From NCBI GenBank assembly GCA_001247695.2, contig LGRX02035499.1:124001-188000 (forward strand): a DNA stretch of 64,000 nt, given 5' to 3'. The stretch comes from Cymbomonas tetramitiformis (Eukaryota > Chlorophyta > Pyramimonadophyceae > Pyramimonadales > Pyramimonadaceae). Under the pieces are notes generated by a model. It saw nothing but the letters and a program-made list of their open reading frames with translations, had not been told where the DNA came from and did not search any database. Below are positions 8,941 to 19,888 of the stretch, piece by piece. Each line of letters begins with the position of its first letter. Position 1 is the first letter of the stretch. Made by a program: the position numbers and the translations under genes.

Positions 8941-9238
8941 ACGGGTCCTGAGGTCTCGTCTTGGCATCGTCGTCGGGCCCTGAGGTCTCGTCTTGGCATC
9001 GTCATCGGGCCCTGAGGTCTCGTCTTGGCATCGTCATGGGCCTGAGTCTCATCTTGGTATCGTCGTCGGGCCCTGAGGTCTCATCATCGTTCGGAGGCCA
9101 TGGCGTCGTCGGGCTGTCTCGTCTTGGCGTCGTCGTCTGGGTCTCCTTGTCGAGGTCTCGTCTTGGCATCGTCGTCGGGCCCTGAGGTCTCATCTTGGCA
9201 TCGTCGTCGGGCCCTGAGGTCTCATCTTGGTATCTGGC
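8941..9238. repeat. Minisatellite with about 32-bp unit
   Basis: About eight imperfect head-to-tail copies of a unit built from GGGCCCTGAGGTCTC and TTGGCATCGTCGTC. Some units are shortened or interrupted (9085-9140). Apparent reading frames across it are repeat-driven. Confidence 0.75.
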
Positions 9239-9307
9239 CGAGCTGAGCAGAGCTCAACTGAACATCACCCTTGTACTGCCTTGCCTCTTACAGGACATTC
9301 CGCAATC

Positions 9308-9634
9308 ATGCGTTCATGCATCGCCCCGCTCCTTCCTCTCACCGTTGTCTATGCTTTGCGTGCACCACAGATGGAGCACATCCTTCTGGCAAAGCAGCCC
9401 GACTTCGATGCCGCCTACCAAGCACAAGCCAAACGCTTGGAGGAAGTGAAGGCCGAAATGAGTTCTTGCCCCAATGCGCCAACTTGTGGCAAGTGCAAGA
9501 AGCCTTGCCACAAGCTCTGGTGCAAAGGGCTCTGTAAACCCTGCTACACCAAGAACCAAAACGACGCCGCCAAAGAACGCCAGCAGCATCATGGAGCCCC
9601 CGCTAAACTGGGCCGTCCGAAAACAAAGTGCTAA
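9308..9634 (+). CDS. Hypothetical small Cys-rich protein
   Basis: 108 residues from ATG 9308; an alternative start is ATG 9371 before the MEHILLAKQ segment. An amphipathic, probably helical stretch (FDAAYQAQAKRLEEVKAEM) is followed by a Cys-rich block with spacing CxxC-x3-C-x4-C-x4-C-x2-C (CGKCKKPC to CKGLCKPCY) that could bind zinc, and a basic Gly/Pro/Lys tail. I do not recognise the family. It may be an exon of a larger host gene or a captured fragment; no splice evidence was found. It lies between repeat-rich sequences and has no clear partner. Confidence 0.35.
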   Translation: MRSCIAPLLPLTVVYALRAPQMEHILLAKQPDFDAAYQAQAKRLEEVKAEMSSCPNAPTCGKCKKPCHKLWCKGLCKPCYTKNQNDAAKERQQHHGAPAKLGRPKTKC

Positions 9635-9871
9635 AAAGTGTTCACTCTTGTAGCAATCAGCTTTTGCCACCAATCTTCTTGCCGTCCGCTTGAATGCTAG
9701 TCATAGCTTGCTCCTAGACTTAGTCCCTTGTTTCACATCATGGATCAAGGCCAACTATACATGCCACATTTCTTATTTGTATTTGCATCATCCCCGCCTG
9801 ACATTCTAGCATACAAAGTAACTCGCATCTGTGCTAAACTCGCATCCGTGCTAAACTCGCTTTTGTGCTAC

Positions 9872-10770
9872 AATATATATATATATATGTTACGATATGA
9901 GCCCGCCGCTGGTATATACCGGCCGATTTCGGTACAGGCCCGCCTGTACCGATTTCATTGGTACAGGCCCGCCTGTACCGATTCCACTGGTACAGGCCCG
10001 CCTGTACCGATTGGCATGACCCCCTCGCGGTATGAGCCCGCCACCGGTACAGGCCCGCCTTTACCACCTGCAATTGGTACAGGCCAGCCTGTACCGGTTG
10101 TATGAGGGGTGTTGGGACATGGTTTGGGGGCGTTGTTCGGTGCATGGTTTAGGGGGTGTTGGGGGATGGTTTGAGGTGTAATGGGGGATGGTTTGGGGTG
10201 TAATNNNNNNNNNNNNNNNNNNNNNNNNNNNNNNNNNNNNNNNNNNNNNNNNNNNNNNNNNNNNNNNNNNNNNNNNNNNNNNNNNNNNNNNNNNNNNNNN
10301 NNNNNNNNNNNNNNNNNNNNNNNNNNNNNNNNNNNNNNNNNNNNNNNNNNNNNNNNNNNNNNNNNNNNNNNNNNNNNNNNNNNNNNNNNNNNNNNNNNNN
10401 NNNNNNNNNNNNNNNNNNNNNNNNNNNNNNNNNNNNNNNNNNNNNNNNNNNNNNNNNNNNNNNNNNNNNNNNNNNNNNNNNNNNNNNNNNNNNNNNNNNN
10501 NNNNNNNNNNNNNNNNNNNNNNNNNNNNNNNNNNNNNNNNNNNNNNNNNNNNNNNNNNNNNNNNNNNNNNNNNNNTACAGGCGGGCCTGTACCGGTTGCG
10601 GGCTCATACCGCGGGAGGGTCATGCCAATCGGTACAGGCGGGCCTGTACCATTGGAATCGGTACAGGCGGGCCTGTACCAGTGAAATCGGTACAGGCGGG
10701 CCTGTACCGAAATCGGCCGGTATATACCAGCGGCGGGCTCATATCGTAACATATATATGAGCGAGGCACT
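9872..10770. mobile_element. Large fold-back element interrupted by an assembly gap
   Basis: The left arm (about 9872-10120) and right arm (about 10576-10770) are inverted copies: both carry (TA)n, GTTACGATATGAGCCCGCCG, the GGTATATACC palindrome and several dyads GGTACAGGCCCGCCTGTACC at about 30-bp spacing. 10205-10575 is 371 N, presumably the loop. 10095-10204 is G-rich with roughly 22-bp repeats of GGGGGATGGTTT. No coding capacity is visible, so this is best called a non-autonomous fold-back/MITE-like repeat. Confidence 0.65.
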
Positions 10771-11401
10771 AGGAAGTGGCGATATATATATATATATATA
10801 TGTACATATAACCGTGCTTGGACAACCATTGAAAACATACAAACATGTTTAGCGGTTGAGATTGAGGGAATTGTGCAATCGGATGATGGACGCAAAGCAG
10901 CAGGATACCAGATGGGTGAGATGGGCTAATGGAGATCAGAGGGAGGTTGTCATTTTGAGATATACTGCGTGTTTGTCTTTGTGTATCTCAGCCTGTTTGT
11001 CTTTTGCATAAGCCGTATGACTATGTGATAGCGCCAGTTGCCGATAATGCATTCGGCTATACATGACGAGTTCACATAAATGTTGCTCAGAAAAGTTATA
11101 AAATTCATCAAGCTTGGAACCGGCGATACCCACTTTGCGGCTTAGTGCAATGGAGAAGTCGCAAATGAGTGCATCCAGATCATCGGTGCTGCACGTTTGC
11201 TATATAAGGTGCTCTTATAGTAGCGTTCCTAGGTGCATGCGGTCATTCAACTGAATGCTGTTTGCACCTATGTATCCGAGACAGAAAGTCATGTGGAAAC
11301 TATCCTGTTTACGCATGTGGCTGTATAGTTTTGCCGGTTTTAGTGAATCTCCTGACTATTCTGCTGACGGTTCGAGACTTTACTTGTCCAATCGTGTCTA
11401 T
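10771..11401. other. Probable host sequence with a possible minus-strand exon
   Basis: AT-richer than the elements. On the minus strand, about 11222 down to 10936, an open stretch encodes DDLDALICDFSIALSRKVG and ends at a stop; ICDFSIAL resembles a degenerate kinase DFG segment. A GTGCAG acceptor-like site precedes it. The phase does not fit the kinase exon at 15047-15182, so membership of that gene is unproven. Nothing else is seen. Confidence 0.25.
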
Positions 11402-11691
11402 CAATTAAAGCGTAGAGGAATTTTAGGGGTTTGGCTCAATTCAAAATCATTGTGACCAGTGACACGTGTGCCACTGTCGAGTGACTGTGACGGTGACGGT
11501 TCGAGAAGAGTGGCAAATGTACATAATGGCCACCGACAGTTGGTGCCACAACTCTGTTCCTTTTGCATTCGCAAAAAGAACCTCACGTGAACACCTGTTA
11601 AGAGTTCACTGTGTGGCACACTGCAATCTACTTTGAATGATTTCTACTTTCAGTTTTTACATTGCTTCTCCTAGGAACCTAAGTTTTCTAG

Positions 11692-12140
11692 ATGGCTGGT
11701 AGATCTACCAGGTCAGGCTATTCTCTCAAGTCCCCCAGGACCGGAGACGTCTTCGAGACCGAGTTTCCCTTCCCGGGACCTCCACTCCCACCCTCCACTT
11801 TTATGAAGGACAAGGGTCAAGTCAAGCTGCCGACCCCTGCAGAGGAAGTGAGGAACCTCGATGCAGCTACAGCAGCAACAGCCAAACGAAATGATGAAAA
11901 TACAGCAGTAACAGCCGCAACATCAAACCTTCTGATCACCACAATTAGTAGTAGATCGCTCAACTGACCACGGAGCTGGCAGAGAGCAAGTCTTCGAAGA
12001 TAGCAGACCCCGAACCGGGGGTCTCTATTAAGAAGAAGGGAGCCGACGCACAGATCGAGCTTCGCAAGAAGCCGTCGTATGTCCCGTTCGACAGCAAGAA
12101 CCCTTTCCCTTCACGTCCGGTACATCGCGATACATCGCGC
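11692..12140 (+). pseudogene. gag: Gag remnant of I-2
   Basis: Starts at ATG 11692 (MAGRSTRSGYSLKSPRTGD). The first frame ends at 11967; the conserved family I Gag motifs continue in another frame at about 12030-12120 (ELRKKPSYVPF, then NPFPSRP). After these the sequence jumps into pol, so the Gag C-terminal half is missing. Relation to other family I Gags rests on the YVP/NPFP block. Confidence 0.6.
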
Positions 12141-13152
12141 CGGCAGGGTTGAACGGGTTGTGCCAGTCGGTGTACCTTGCGGTACCGGCAGCACGACTGT
12201 ACCTTCGGGAGCTATATTTCGTGCTCGTCAGCAAGCGAAGTTGGGGCTCGAAACTGAAGCTCACCAGGCAGTCGATTCACGACCTCGACTGGTGGCTCCG
12301 TTTGCCGGTGATGAGCCGGTGGAACGGTCGGAAGATCGGGAGGAGTTCGACGAGAGTGAAGCTGCACATGGACGCCTTCCTCATGGCGTGGGGGGGTGTC
12401 CTAAATCTGGACAAGGAAGCGAGAGGCTTCTGGCCGGACAAGCTCTGGAACTTGCACATCACCCACCTCGAGCTCGAGGCGGTGTACAAGACGGTCAAGT
12501 CCTTCATGCGCGAGCTGGAGGGCAAGGTCGTACGGCTCTATTGCGTCAACCTGGCCGTAGTGGCCATGCTCTTCCACTTCACTTCAAGGAACCCCGAGTT
12601 GATGAGGAGGATGCGAAAGCTCTAGTCGCTGCTGGACCTCAACGACATCGAGTTCCGGGCAAAGTACATCCGCAGCAAGGCCAACGAGTGGGCAGACCGG
12701 CTGTCCAGGTGCCAGGACATCGACGACTAGCGGCTCAGCCGGAGGTGGTTCGAGTGGGCCAACGAGCAGCGGGGACCACACACGGTGGACCGCTTTGCTT
12801 CCGAGATCTCGGCGCAACTGCTGAGATATTTTATGGGGTGGCACAATCCCCACCGCGAGGGGGTCGACAGCCTGGCGTACAACTGGCGGGGGGAGAACAA
12901 CTGGGTAATCCCCCTTGGGAGCTCCTGGATGAGGTGGCGCTGAAGATCCGAGAAGAACGAGTGACGGCCACGGTGGTGGTTCCGTACTGGCCAGGACCGT
13001 CCTGGTTTAGGGAGCTAGTGCAGCTGGCGGACGAGGTGGTAATCGTCCCTTGCGGGAGGGGTCTCTTTACTCCGAGCATGTTGGGAGGGTCCGAGCTGCT
13101 CGGAGCCTCCAAGCGGGACGCGGTCATGTTTCGCATCCTGGCGTCACCGTGA
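12141..13152 (+). pseudogene. pol: Pol remnant of I-2: RNase H and methyltransferase-like region only
   Basis: Opens in the RT connection segment (NGLCQSVYLAVPAARLYLRE) and continues into RNase H (ELEAVYKTVKSF; the DNQ motif reads VNL here). Stops occur at 12623-12625 and 12728-12730, both at sites where other copies have Trp TGG preceded by C. A one-base loss near 12905-12915 breaks the NPPW motif. The last part (ATVVVPYWPGPSW to MFRILASP) returns to an open frame. The RT palm and YMDD are absent. Confidence 0.75.
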
Positions 13153-13190
13153 GTGTGTATAGCAACGGAGAGCACGAGCGACGATCGAGT

Positions 13191-14560
13191 ATGACGAGGG
13201 CCGAGATCCCGGCTGGGACGAGGCTCAAGGTGTTCTGGGAGCTGGATGATCCTTGGTACCCGGGTGTCGTACAAGGCTACAATGACGACGGCTGCGCGGA
13301 TCTCCTATACGATGACGGTGAGGAGGAGACAGTGGACCTCGCCGAGGAAGTTTTCAGCGTCATCACGAACGTTGAGAACCCCTACGGCGAGCGGAACATT
13401 AGAACGCCGAGGAGAAAACAGCGGACTTCCTCGATGAGTGTACGACGGGCATCGCGAGGACATCGGACCTCACTGTCGGCGACACGGTGAACAAGATCAA
13501 GGGATTTTTCCAGCAAGCTCCGCGACAACGGTGGAGAGCGGAGCTGGGGGCAGTAGAACACACCAAGCTGGCCGTGAAGATGCAAGAAAACGCCCTACAG
13601 CATGTCACAAAGGGCAACTACGAGCCGAAGGTGGAGAAGTTCGTGTTATATTGTCAACAACACGGGAGAGACTGGCTGCCAACGAGCACAGCCACGGTGT
13701 TGCTCTACCTGGCCTCGATCTTAGAGGCTGACCGGATCCAGGCAACGTTGTTGCAGCCATATTTGTTGGCGATTAATGGCTACCACGAGGACCTCGGCTG
13801 CGAGACGCCAGCAAGAGGCCAGAGTGTGATTCGTGCTGTAAAGGCATGGCTTTGCTCCAAGCGGATTGTGCGGCGGACACGGGGGACATCGTCACGGAGA
13901 GGACGTGGTTGCCGGCACAGCACGTGTGAACGGTGCAACAGACAACAGAGAGGATGACACCGAGCACGTCGGAGGAGCTGCGGCTACTCCAAGCCTACGT
14001 CTACACAGTGTTTGCGTTCGTCATGTTCGGCAGACCGGACACGGGCGTGGCAATGCAGCGGGAGCACATCAGCTCGACAGTGGACGTGCTGTCGGTGGTG
14101 CTGCTGAGAGAGAAAGGGAGAGAGTCATCACCAGGTGCAGATCCCCTCGGAGGGGGTCAAGAGACTCCAAGGATTGCTCGAGACCTGGCAGGTACAGTGG
14201 GACCTGACTTGCAGGAAGCACGACACTTCGTGATCTCCGAGGGACAATGTGAAAGGCCGCTACTGGAAGCGGACGGGCGATCGGGGTACTTTTGTGGGTG
14301 CCTCGTTTGCTAATGAATGGATCCAGCTTGCTCTGGACACACCGGGTGCCTTCCCCTGGAGGGAGGACACTTTACTGCATACAACACTCGAAAGGGAGCG
14401 GCCACCGTCGCTCGAGGTTGCTTTTGTGGACACAATGTTGGAGAAAGTTTGTTTTTTTGGGGGATGGTCACAGCTGTCAAGTGGTGTACACCGGTACATC
14501 GACCCTACGGCCGTGTTCGACGAGCACATGAAGCACTTCTTCGGGTGGATGGCACCGTAG
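13191..14560 (+). pseudogene. Tudor-recombinase pseudogene of I-2
   Basis: From ATG 13191 the Tudor-like block is intact (RLKVFW, WYPGVV, LLYDDGEEE, VDL; about 13207-13370). The core-binding region (NYEPKVEKFVLYC, AINGYHEDLG) follows after a frame change. The catalytic Arg (FGRPDTG) is at about 14028, but frameshifts separate it from GGWSQ-type and RYIDPTAV-type sequence at 14450-14510. The HSTR motif is scrambled (YNTRKGAATV in a different frame). The gene is clearly broken. Confidence 0.75.
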
Positions 14561-14609
14561 AGTAGGTGGGGGAAACGTTTTTAGTGCGCATAAATTATCT
14601 TTGATCATA

Positions 14610-15010
14610 GCAAATGAGTGTTTGTAGCAAAGGGAAATCTTCAAATTGAAGCCTAGTGGGATTTAAGCGGTTTGGCTCAATTCAAAATCATTGTGACCAG
14701 TGACACGAGTGACACTGACGAGTGACCGCAACGGTTCGAGTACAATGGCAAAACAATGACAAATGTATATGATGGCCACCGACGGTCGGGGCCACAAGTT
14801 TGTTCCTTTTGCATTGACTCCTCTCCCAACCGAAGTATCTCTGTAAGCCTTTTGTATGGTATGCCAGGTGAAATTAAATAGTGCCAGGTAGACAGTGGGA
14901 CTTTCAGTAAAATATGATTTGTGCCACCCATGAGCTGGTGGACACAAACTTTAATGAAAATCATAGCAGTGATACCTTTTGGCAAATGAGTGTTTGTAGC
15001 AAAGGGGAAT
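14610..15010 (+). repeat. B1-A2-B2 block of I-2
   Basis: B1 14610-14638, A2 about 14639-14812, spacer, B2 14982-15010. A1 and A2 stop matching just after CCTTTTGCATT, inside the loop of the A1 hairpin described separately. Confidence 0.8.
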
Positions 15011-15046
15011 CCATCCAAAAATATCGAGATATCGTGAGATCCATAC

Positions 15047-15182
15047 CTGTCCCACAACCATGCGAAGAAGAAGTCTGCCGAGAGCAAAGATGTCCGAGGA
15101 TTGGCTAGATCCATAGCCAAGGTGTTCTGATTTCTCTTCTCCTGCGTTCTTGATATCCACAAGCAGCTTGTTCACATCTCCC
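15047..15182 (-). CDS. Host protein-kinase exon (alpha-F region)
   Basis: An internal exon of 136 bp with acceptor ATGCAG before 15182 and donor CAG/GTATGG after 15047. It encodes GDVNKLLVDIKNAGEEK and then GYGSSQSSDIFALGRLLLRM, which resembles the kinase alpha-F segment (SDxxALGxxLxxM). It begins with the last base of a codon, and the exon at 36833-37062 ends with the first two, so they can splice in frame. Both donors read GTATGG. Downstream exons would lie left of I-2. Kinase class cannot be told; the protein is presumably cytosolic or the cytosolic part of a receptor. Confidence 0.5.
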
Positions 15183-15300
15183 CTGCATGGCACATCAAAC
15201 GGACGGCGTCACATACTGTCAAGAACTTCATGACGTTAGGTGTGGTAGATGCTTGATGGATAGCTCACGTCCGAGACAAGATTTGGGTATTTAAATTTAT

Positions 15301-15692
15301 TTTGCACACGGATTCTAATGCCAAAAGGCACACTGCCTGCTATCTATTACAAACAATAGCTTTTGTCTGACCAGTGCTGTCGAAGCTACCAGCTAGACTT
15401 ACCAAAGTTAGTGAAAGTCTATTATGACGGATCTTTTTTCGTCCATTCAAAGGAATAGAGATTCCTGGGTTGGGTGGGTTGGGAAGGCAAAAGGAACAGA
15501 GCTAAATCGACATCCGGCTCCCCGGGCTTTGCCGGTTCTCGAATTTCTAGAATGTTGAGTTTCGAACCGTCGTTACCGATGACTGTCGGACTCGTCCTAG
15601 CAAGAGTACAATGAGATTCACACGTGGCAAAAACCACTAAAGTTCCGCAAGCTCCACTTTTTACATTGCTTTTGCACACGGATTCTAATGCC
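15301..15692 (-). repeat. B2-A2-B1 terminal block of I-3
   Basis: On the plus strand: B2 15301-15322, spacer, A2 15483-15666, B1 15671-15692. A2 differs from A1 (19363-19545) at scattered sites, so the copy is not very recent. Confidence 0.75.
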
Positions 15693-15713
15693 ATGTCATA
15701 GAGATCGTCGTCC

Positions 15714-17010
15714 TCATTCTACACAATCTTGCACAACACTTCTACCTCGCCATCCCGGTGCTAACCACCCGAAGTAACAGACCATGTCGTTGTCCACCAC
15801 TGCTGTGGGTTCGATGTAAGCCAGCACTGTCGAAGATAACTGGCTCCACCCCCCGAAGTAGCACACCTTCTCCATCACCACACCCACTGCACGTGAGCAC
15901 GTTGTTACACCCTTCCGAGTGCTGTGAGCAGTGTAATGACCTCCCTCGGGAGGCAAACAGCCCACGTGTTGTAAGGCTCCTCTGATCCACACGTTGGCCA
16001 CGTCGGCCTTGATCTGCTTGCCAGATTCCCACAGCAGCCTCCAGTAGCTGTCCGTGCCTGCTGTCCTGGATGTCCTTGTCGGTGCACCCCGCAGCCATGC
16101 TTCCTCTCGAGCTGTCTCCCATAGCTCGAGAAGATCGTGCAGGCCCTCCACCCCGTCCACCGGGATGAAGAGCCGTCGTTTAATCAGTAGGTGATTCCTT
16201 CCTTTCTCCTTCTCCAGCACCACCGAGAGCCTACTGCTGTCATGCAGCAGACTCCCCCGTAACATCGCCGTACCTGTCTGCGGTCTGCTGACGGTCACAA
16301 AGGCCACCACTACGTACACACAAGCTCGCAAGAGCTCCACCTTCTCGTTCGTGTCTAGCACGATCCTCCTTGCTGCCTCGTGCACCCGTCTCACTGCCGC
16401 AACCGGCAGTCACGTCCTCAATGTCTCCATGCAGCCTTGCTCCTCTGCTGCCTCCGTTTGCCGCGCCGTCATCCCCTTCACAGCCCGTGTGACAGTACGC
16501 CCCTTCGCATGCCTTGCGTAGCTGAAGTCCTCGTGGTAATTGTGGACTATCGAGAGGTACGGTTGCAAGGATGAACCCTTGACCGTACCCCTCTTCAACG
16601 GGAAGGCGATGTACAACCGTATAGTCGCCTCCGTTGCTGGCAACCAGACTCGCCCTTCACTCACACAGAAGTCCACGAACTTACGCCAGTGCCCCTCGTA
16701 GTTGCCTGCTGCCGACAACTGTAAGGCTGCAACCTACATTCTCGCTTCTTCCCCCGCCAGAGAGCTGTCCCCCAACTTCCCTGCCCAGTGCTGCACCAAC
16801 GCCGTCCTCCGCGTCGTTCTTTGCACGGGGATCTCGGTGGTCAGCAGCCGATACTTCTCTTCTTTCAACTCGAGGTACTCCAAGTCTCCGTCGTCGTACT
16901 CGATTTTTCTTTTTCCATCAGAACCTGTCTCCCTCACCGTCCCGGGGTACTAAACCTGATCCACTAGCCAAAATATCTCTATTTTGTGGCCAGGTCTCAT
17001 CTCGTCGTTC
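15714..17010 (-). pseudogene. Tudor-recombinase pseudogene of I-3
   Basis: Reading right to left: KIEIFWLVDQV, a TAG (16950-16952) where I-5 has Trp, then YPGTV and KIEYDDGDLEYLEL complete the Tudor-like block. The core-binding part (NYEGHWRKFVDFCV to YLSIVHNYHEDF) and the catalytic domain follow, with Arg in VSRPQTG, AHSTRKG, GGWSQ and AYIEPTAV. The catalytic set R-HxxR-W-Y survives, but at least two stops or frame changes lie upstream of it (16720-16735 and 16394-16410). Confidence 0.75.
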
Positions 17011-17098
17011 TCCTCGATGGTCTCCATCATCGTCTCCACCCCCCTCTCACGTAAGTAGCAATTCACCGGGAGCTGGGGATGTGAAACATGACCGCGTC

Positions 17099-18315
17099 TC
17101 AGTCTGATGCTCCGAGCAGCACGGACCCGCCCAACCTGCTCGGAGTGAATAGATCTCGGTGCCGTGGCATGATCACCACCTCAGCTGACAGCGCCTCCAA
17201 CTCTCTGAACCAGACCTGCCCTGGCCAGTAAGGAGCTACCACCGTAGCCGCTGCATCCTCCTCTCTCAGCTTGTGGGCCACCTCGTCCAGCAGCTCCCAC
17301 GGCGGATTCACCCAGCTGATCTCCCCCCGCCAATCAGCGAGTCCACGCCTTCGCACCCCGGGTCGTGCCACCCGCTGTAATACCTCTCGACTTGCCAGGA
17401 GAGCTCCGAGGCGAAGCGGTCCACGGTGTGCTCCCAGTGTCCCTTCTTCTCGTTTCGGGTTAACCCAAGACGAACAAGAAGCCGGACACTCGATCTCTCG
17501 ACATGAAGGCTTCGTCCGACGTCCTACGTCTTCGCAATCACCAAGAAATCGTCCATGTACGGCAACACCCTCGCCCCAGCCTGATCCGCGCCACGACAAA
17601 GTCCAGCTTCTCCCCCAACGTCGTCGTATAGCTTGACCCCCGAGCTTCTTGATCTCCCGTCGATCCTCTCCTGCTTGAGGGGACCGAAGCAACTGCACGA
17701 GTGTCTTCATGAACTTGACAAATACCCGTGCTGAATCTTACCACACAAAAGGGAGTGCTCCGCACTGGAACAACTCCCCCCCGATGTCGAACTGCATGAA
17801 CTTTAGAAAGTCCGGGTTGGTCCCCACCGCGTGATAACCGTCCTCGAGATCGAAGGAGAAGCACCAGTCTCCGCTGCTCGCCAGCCGCTGCAGCTTCTTC
17901 AAGGTCTCCATCTTGCACCTTGACTTTACGCAGAAGAAGTGTAGCCACCGCAGATCCATCACCAGCCGCCACTTGTTCGTGCCGAGCTTCGGCACCAAGA
18001 ACACCCGCGAAACGTGGCCTCTTCGGTGTGCCCGTACCCGCGCACCAGACTCCAAAGCCTGCTTCTTCTCGATGAATAACCATTGCTGCTGCCCCTCCGT
18101 CAGATCCCGTAGCGAGGTGCCGTGATCGAACTTCGGTGGTCGGCCTTTCACCCACCGCATCTTCGCTCCTCGCGCGCGATTCATTGCAGTGCTTCGCTGC
18201 TCGCGCCCCCTGCGCGCCATGCTCCCTTGCGAGTGCGTACCTCCTCCTGCATCGTATGCCTCTTGACTCGAACCCCCGGAGGAACAGGGGTTAGGTCAGG
18301 TACCGATAGGCTCAT
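17099..18315 (-). pseudogene. pol: Pol pseudogene of I-3, RNase H deleted
   Basis: ATG 18315-18313 follows the gag TAA by one base (TAAAATG), as in I-5. The RT N-terminal part is readable (SRVFLVPKLGTNKWRLVMDLRW, FSFDLEDGYHAVG) up to a stop near 17738. YMDD is encoded in a shifted frame near 17555. At about 17445 the sequence jumps from the NEKKGHWE segment directly to HTVDRFASE, deleting the whole RNase H domain. The methyltransferase-like part retains ISWVNPPW and VVAPYWPGQVW. Confidence 0.75.
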
Positions 18316-18316
18316 T

Positions 18317-19237
18317 TTACTGTACGAGTCTAGTGCCCTTGGCACCCTTACCTGCTAGATGAGGCGTCGGCGTCGATGGCGCTCCTCTCCCTCGGCCTAC
18401 ACCAAGCTGACCGATGCGATTGTTGCTCCGAGTAAACGACGCCTTTGCTGACACCGCCGCCTGCTTCGCCGTCGCCGTCATCCCCGCACAAGACTTCGTC
18501 GCGTCGAACTCCTCCAGCCACTTCTTCATCACAATGTCACCGACGACCCCCTCGGCTCCGGCATTCACCTTTTCCTTCATGAAGCCTAGCTTGGCGCGCA
18601 CCGTATCCGTGCCTCCGCCCTCCGTGTCGAGCGAAGCCCGCAACGTCAGCATCGTGTAACGGTTGCAAAGCATCGCATACACACTTTTCTAGGTGGTATG
18701 CGCCCTAGCAAGCCGGTCGTAGAGCTCGTCGACATTGTGGCTGCCCCACTGGCAAAGCCTACAACCAGTCCATCGTCACCTCCTCGTCGACTACCGCGTC
18801 GTGGAAGTATGCGAGGCCCGGACCCAAGATCATCTGCTCGTACTTCATAGACGAGTTCGACTTCTTGCTCAGAAGAGCGTGGGTCTTGTAACCATGCACG
18901 TCGTAGACCTTGGGCATCAGATCGGTCGGTGTGTCCGGCCGCGCCGGGAAAGGTTGACCTGAGCGTAGGGGAACGTAGGGAGCTTTTTCTTCAGTTCTAG
19001 CTCCGCGTTCCCTGTCGTCTTCGCGGCCTCCTTGTCGCCTTTAGAGGTGCTTGCGCCCTCTTGCAACTCAGACCACTTCATCGCAGCCGCGTGCTGTTCT
19101 TGTTGATTCGCGAATTTTAAATTCATCAGCTGCACCTCCGTCTGTTGAGGCGCGAGCTCAGGCGAGTTAGGCACTGGAGCAGGCGTGGTGCTGTCCGTGG
19201 ATGTGTCTGGCTCGTCCGCGTTACCGTCACCAGTCAT
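18317..19237 (-). pseudogene. gag: Gag pseudogene of I-3
   Basis: ATG 19237 (MTGDGNADEPDTSTDSTTPA) starts an acidic, Thr/Pro-rich N-terminus followed by a Gln-rich, probably coiled-coil segment. A frameshift in the NPFP motif (near 18950) ends the first frame. The second half (MYAMLCNRYTMLTLRASLD to GKGAKGTR) is open to TAA 18319-18317. It is very similar to the I-5 Gag. Confidence 0.75.
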
Positions 19238-19362
19238 TGTGCTGGATCGATTCCGGTAAAAGTCCTAGTAATCTTAATTCTGTGTAGAGTGTAAGTGTCG
19301 TTAATTTGCAGTGTGCCGCACAGGAAAATTCCTCAGAATATTTCCGTGAAGGTCCTTTTTCC

Positions 19363-19545
19363 GAAGGCAAAAGGAACAGAGCTGAACCGACATCCGGCTC
19401 CCCGGGCTTTGTCGGTTTTCGGATTTCTAGAATGTCGAGTTCCGAACCGTCGTTACCGACGACTGTCAGACTCGTCCTAGGAAGAGTAAAGTGAGATTCA
19501 CACGTGGCACAAACCACTAAAGTTCCGCAAGCTCCACTTTTAAAC
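19363..19545 (-). repeat. A1 terminal repeat of I-3
   Basis: Matches A2 at 15483-15666. The end next to the leader (19363) lies in the loop of an imperfect hairpin GTTCCTTTT...AAAAGGACC read on the minus strand. Confidence 0.75.
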
Positions 19546-19710
19546 ATTCCTTTTTGCTTGCACTTGAGTTTGCCAAAAGGCACACAGCTCCCATCCGCTA
19601 CAGTGATAGTGTTTTAAAATTTTACATAAGAAGGTCGCGAATCCCTCATTCCTCTCGTGTGTCTCCAATATAAGTTAACTTCTACACCTAGGATGTCTCC
19701 TCAAAAAAAT

Positions 19711-19888
19711 GGTTAAATTGGAGCCTGCGAAAATCTAGTGGTTTCTGCCACGTGTGAATCTCACTGTAGTTCCCTAGAACGAGCCCGACAGTCGTCACAC
19801 GACGGTTCGAGGCTCGTGTCCAGGAAATCCGAAACTGACTAAGTCTCGAAAACCGACCATCGGTTCAGCTCTGTTCCTTTTGCCTTCC
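19711..19888 (+). repeat. A1 repeat of I-5
   Basis: 178 bp, matched by A2 24421-24598 with two transitions (in the AAGTCTCGAA segment). Identity stops at GCCTTCC, in the loop of the hairpin at 19873-19899. It should include the 5' end of the element RNA, but no promoter motif was identified. Confidence 0.9.

Larger units (their letters stand above)
11402..15010 (+). mobile_element. I-2: decayed family I element
   Basis: A1 (about 11402-11569) matches A2 (about 14639-14812). B1 (14610-14638) and B2 (14982-15010) are 29-bp repeats with one difference. The Gag middle is joined directly to the RNase H region by a large deletion that removed the RT palm. Several stops and frameshifts follow, so it cannot be autonomous. 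It lies 36 bp from a host kinase exon. Confidence 0.85.
15301..19545 (-). mobile_element. I-3: decayed family I element
   Basis: Minus-strand copy with A1 at 19363-19545, A2 at 15483-15666, B1 at 15671-15692 and B2 at 15301-15322 (22-bp core shared, same sequence type as the B repeats of I-5). Gag, pol and Tudor-recombinase occur in order but all are broken. RNase H is deleted. Its 5' end abuts the B2 end of I-4, giving a head-to-tail pair. Confidence 0.85.

Noticed and set aside
10095..10204. Telomere-like G-rich repeat
   Set aside because: Units are irregular, about 22 bp, and lie inside a fold-back repeat; no regular TTTAGGG array.
9886..10760. CRISPR-like array of spaced dyads
   Set aside because: Spacers are short and nearly identical, the arms are inverted copies, and no cas genes exist in this eukaryotic context.
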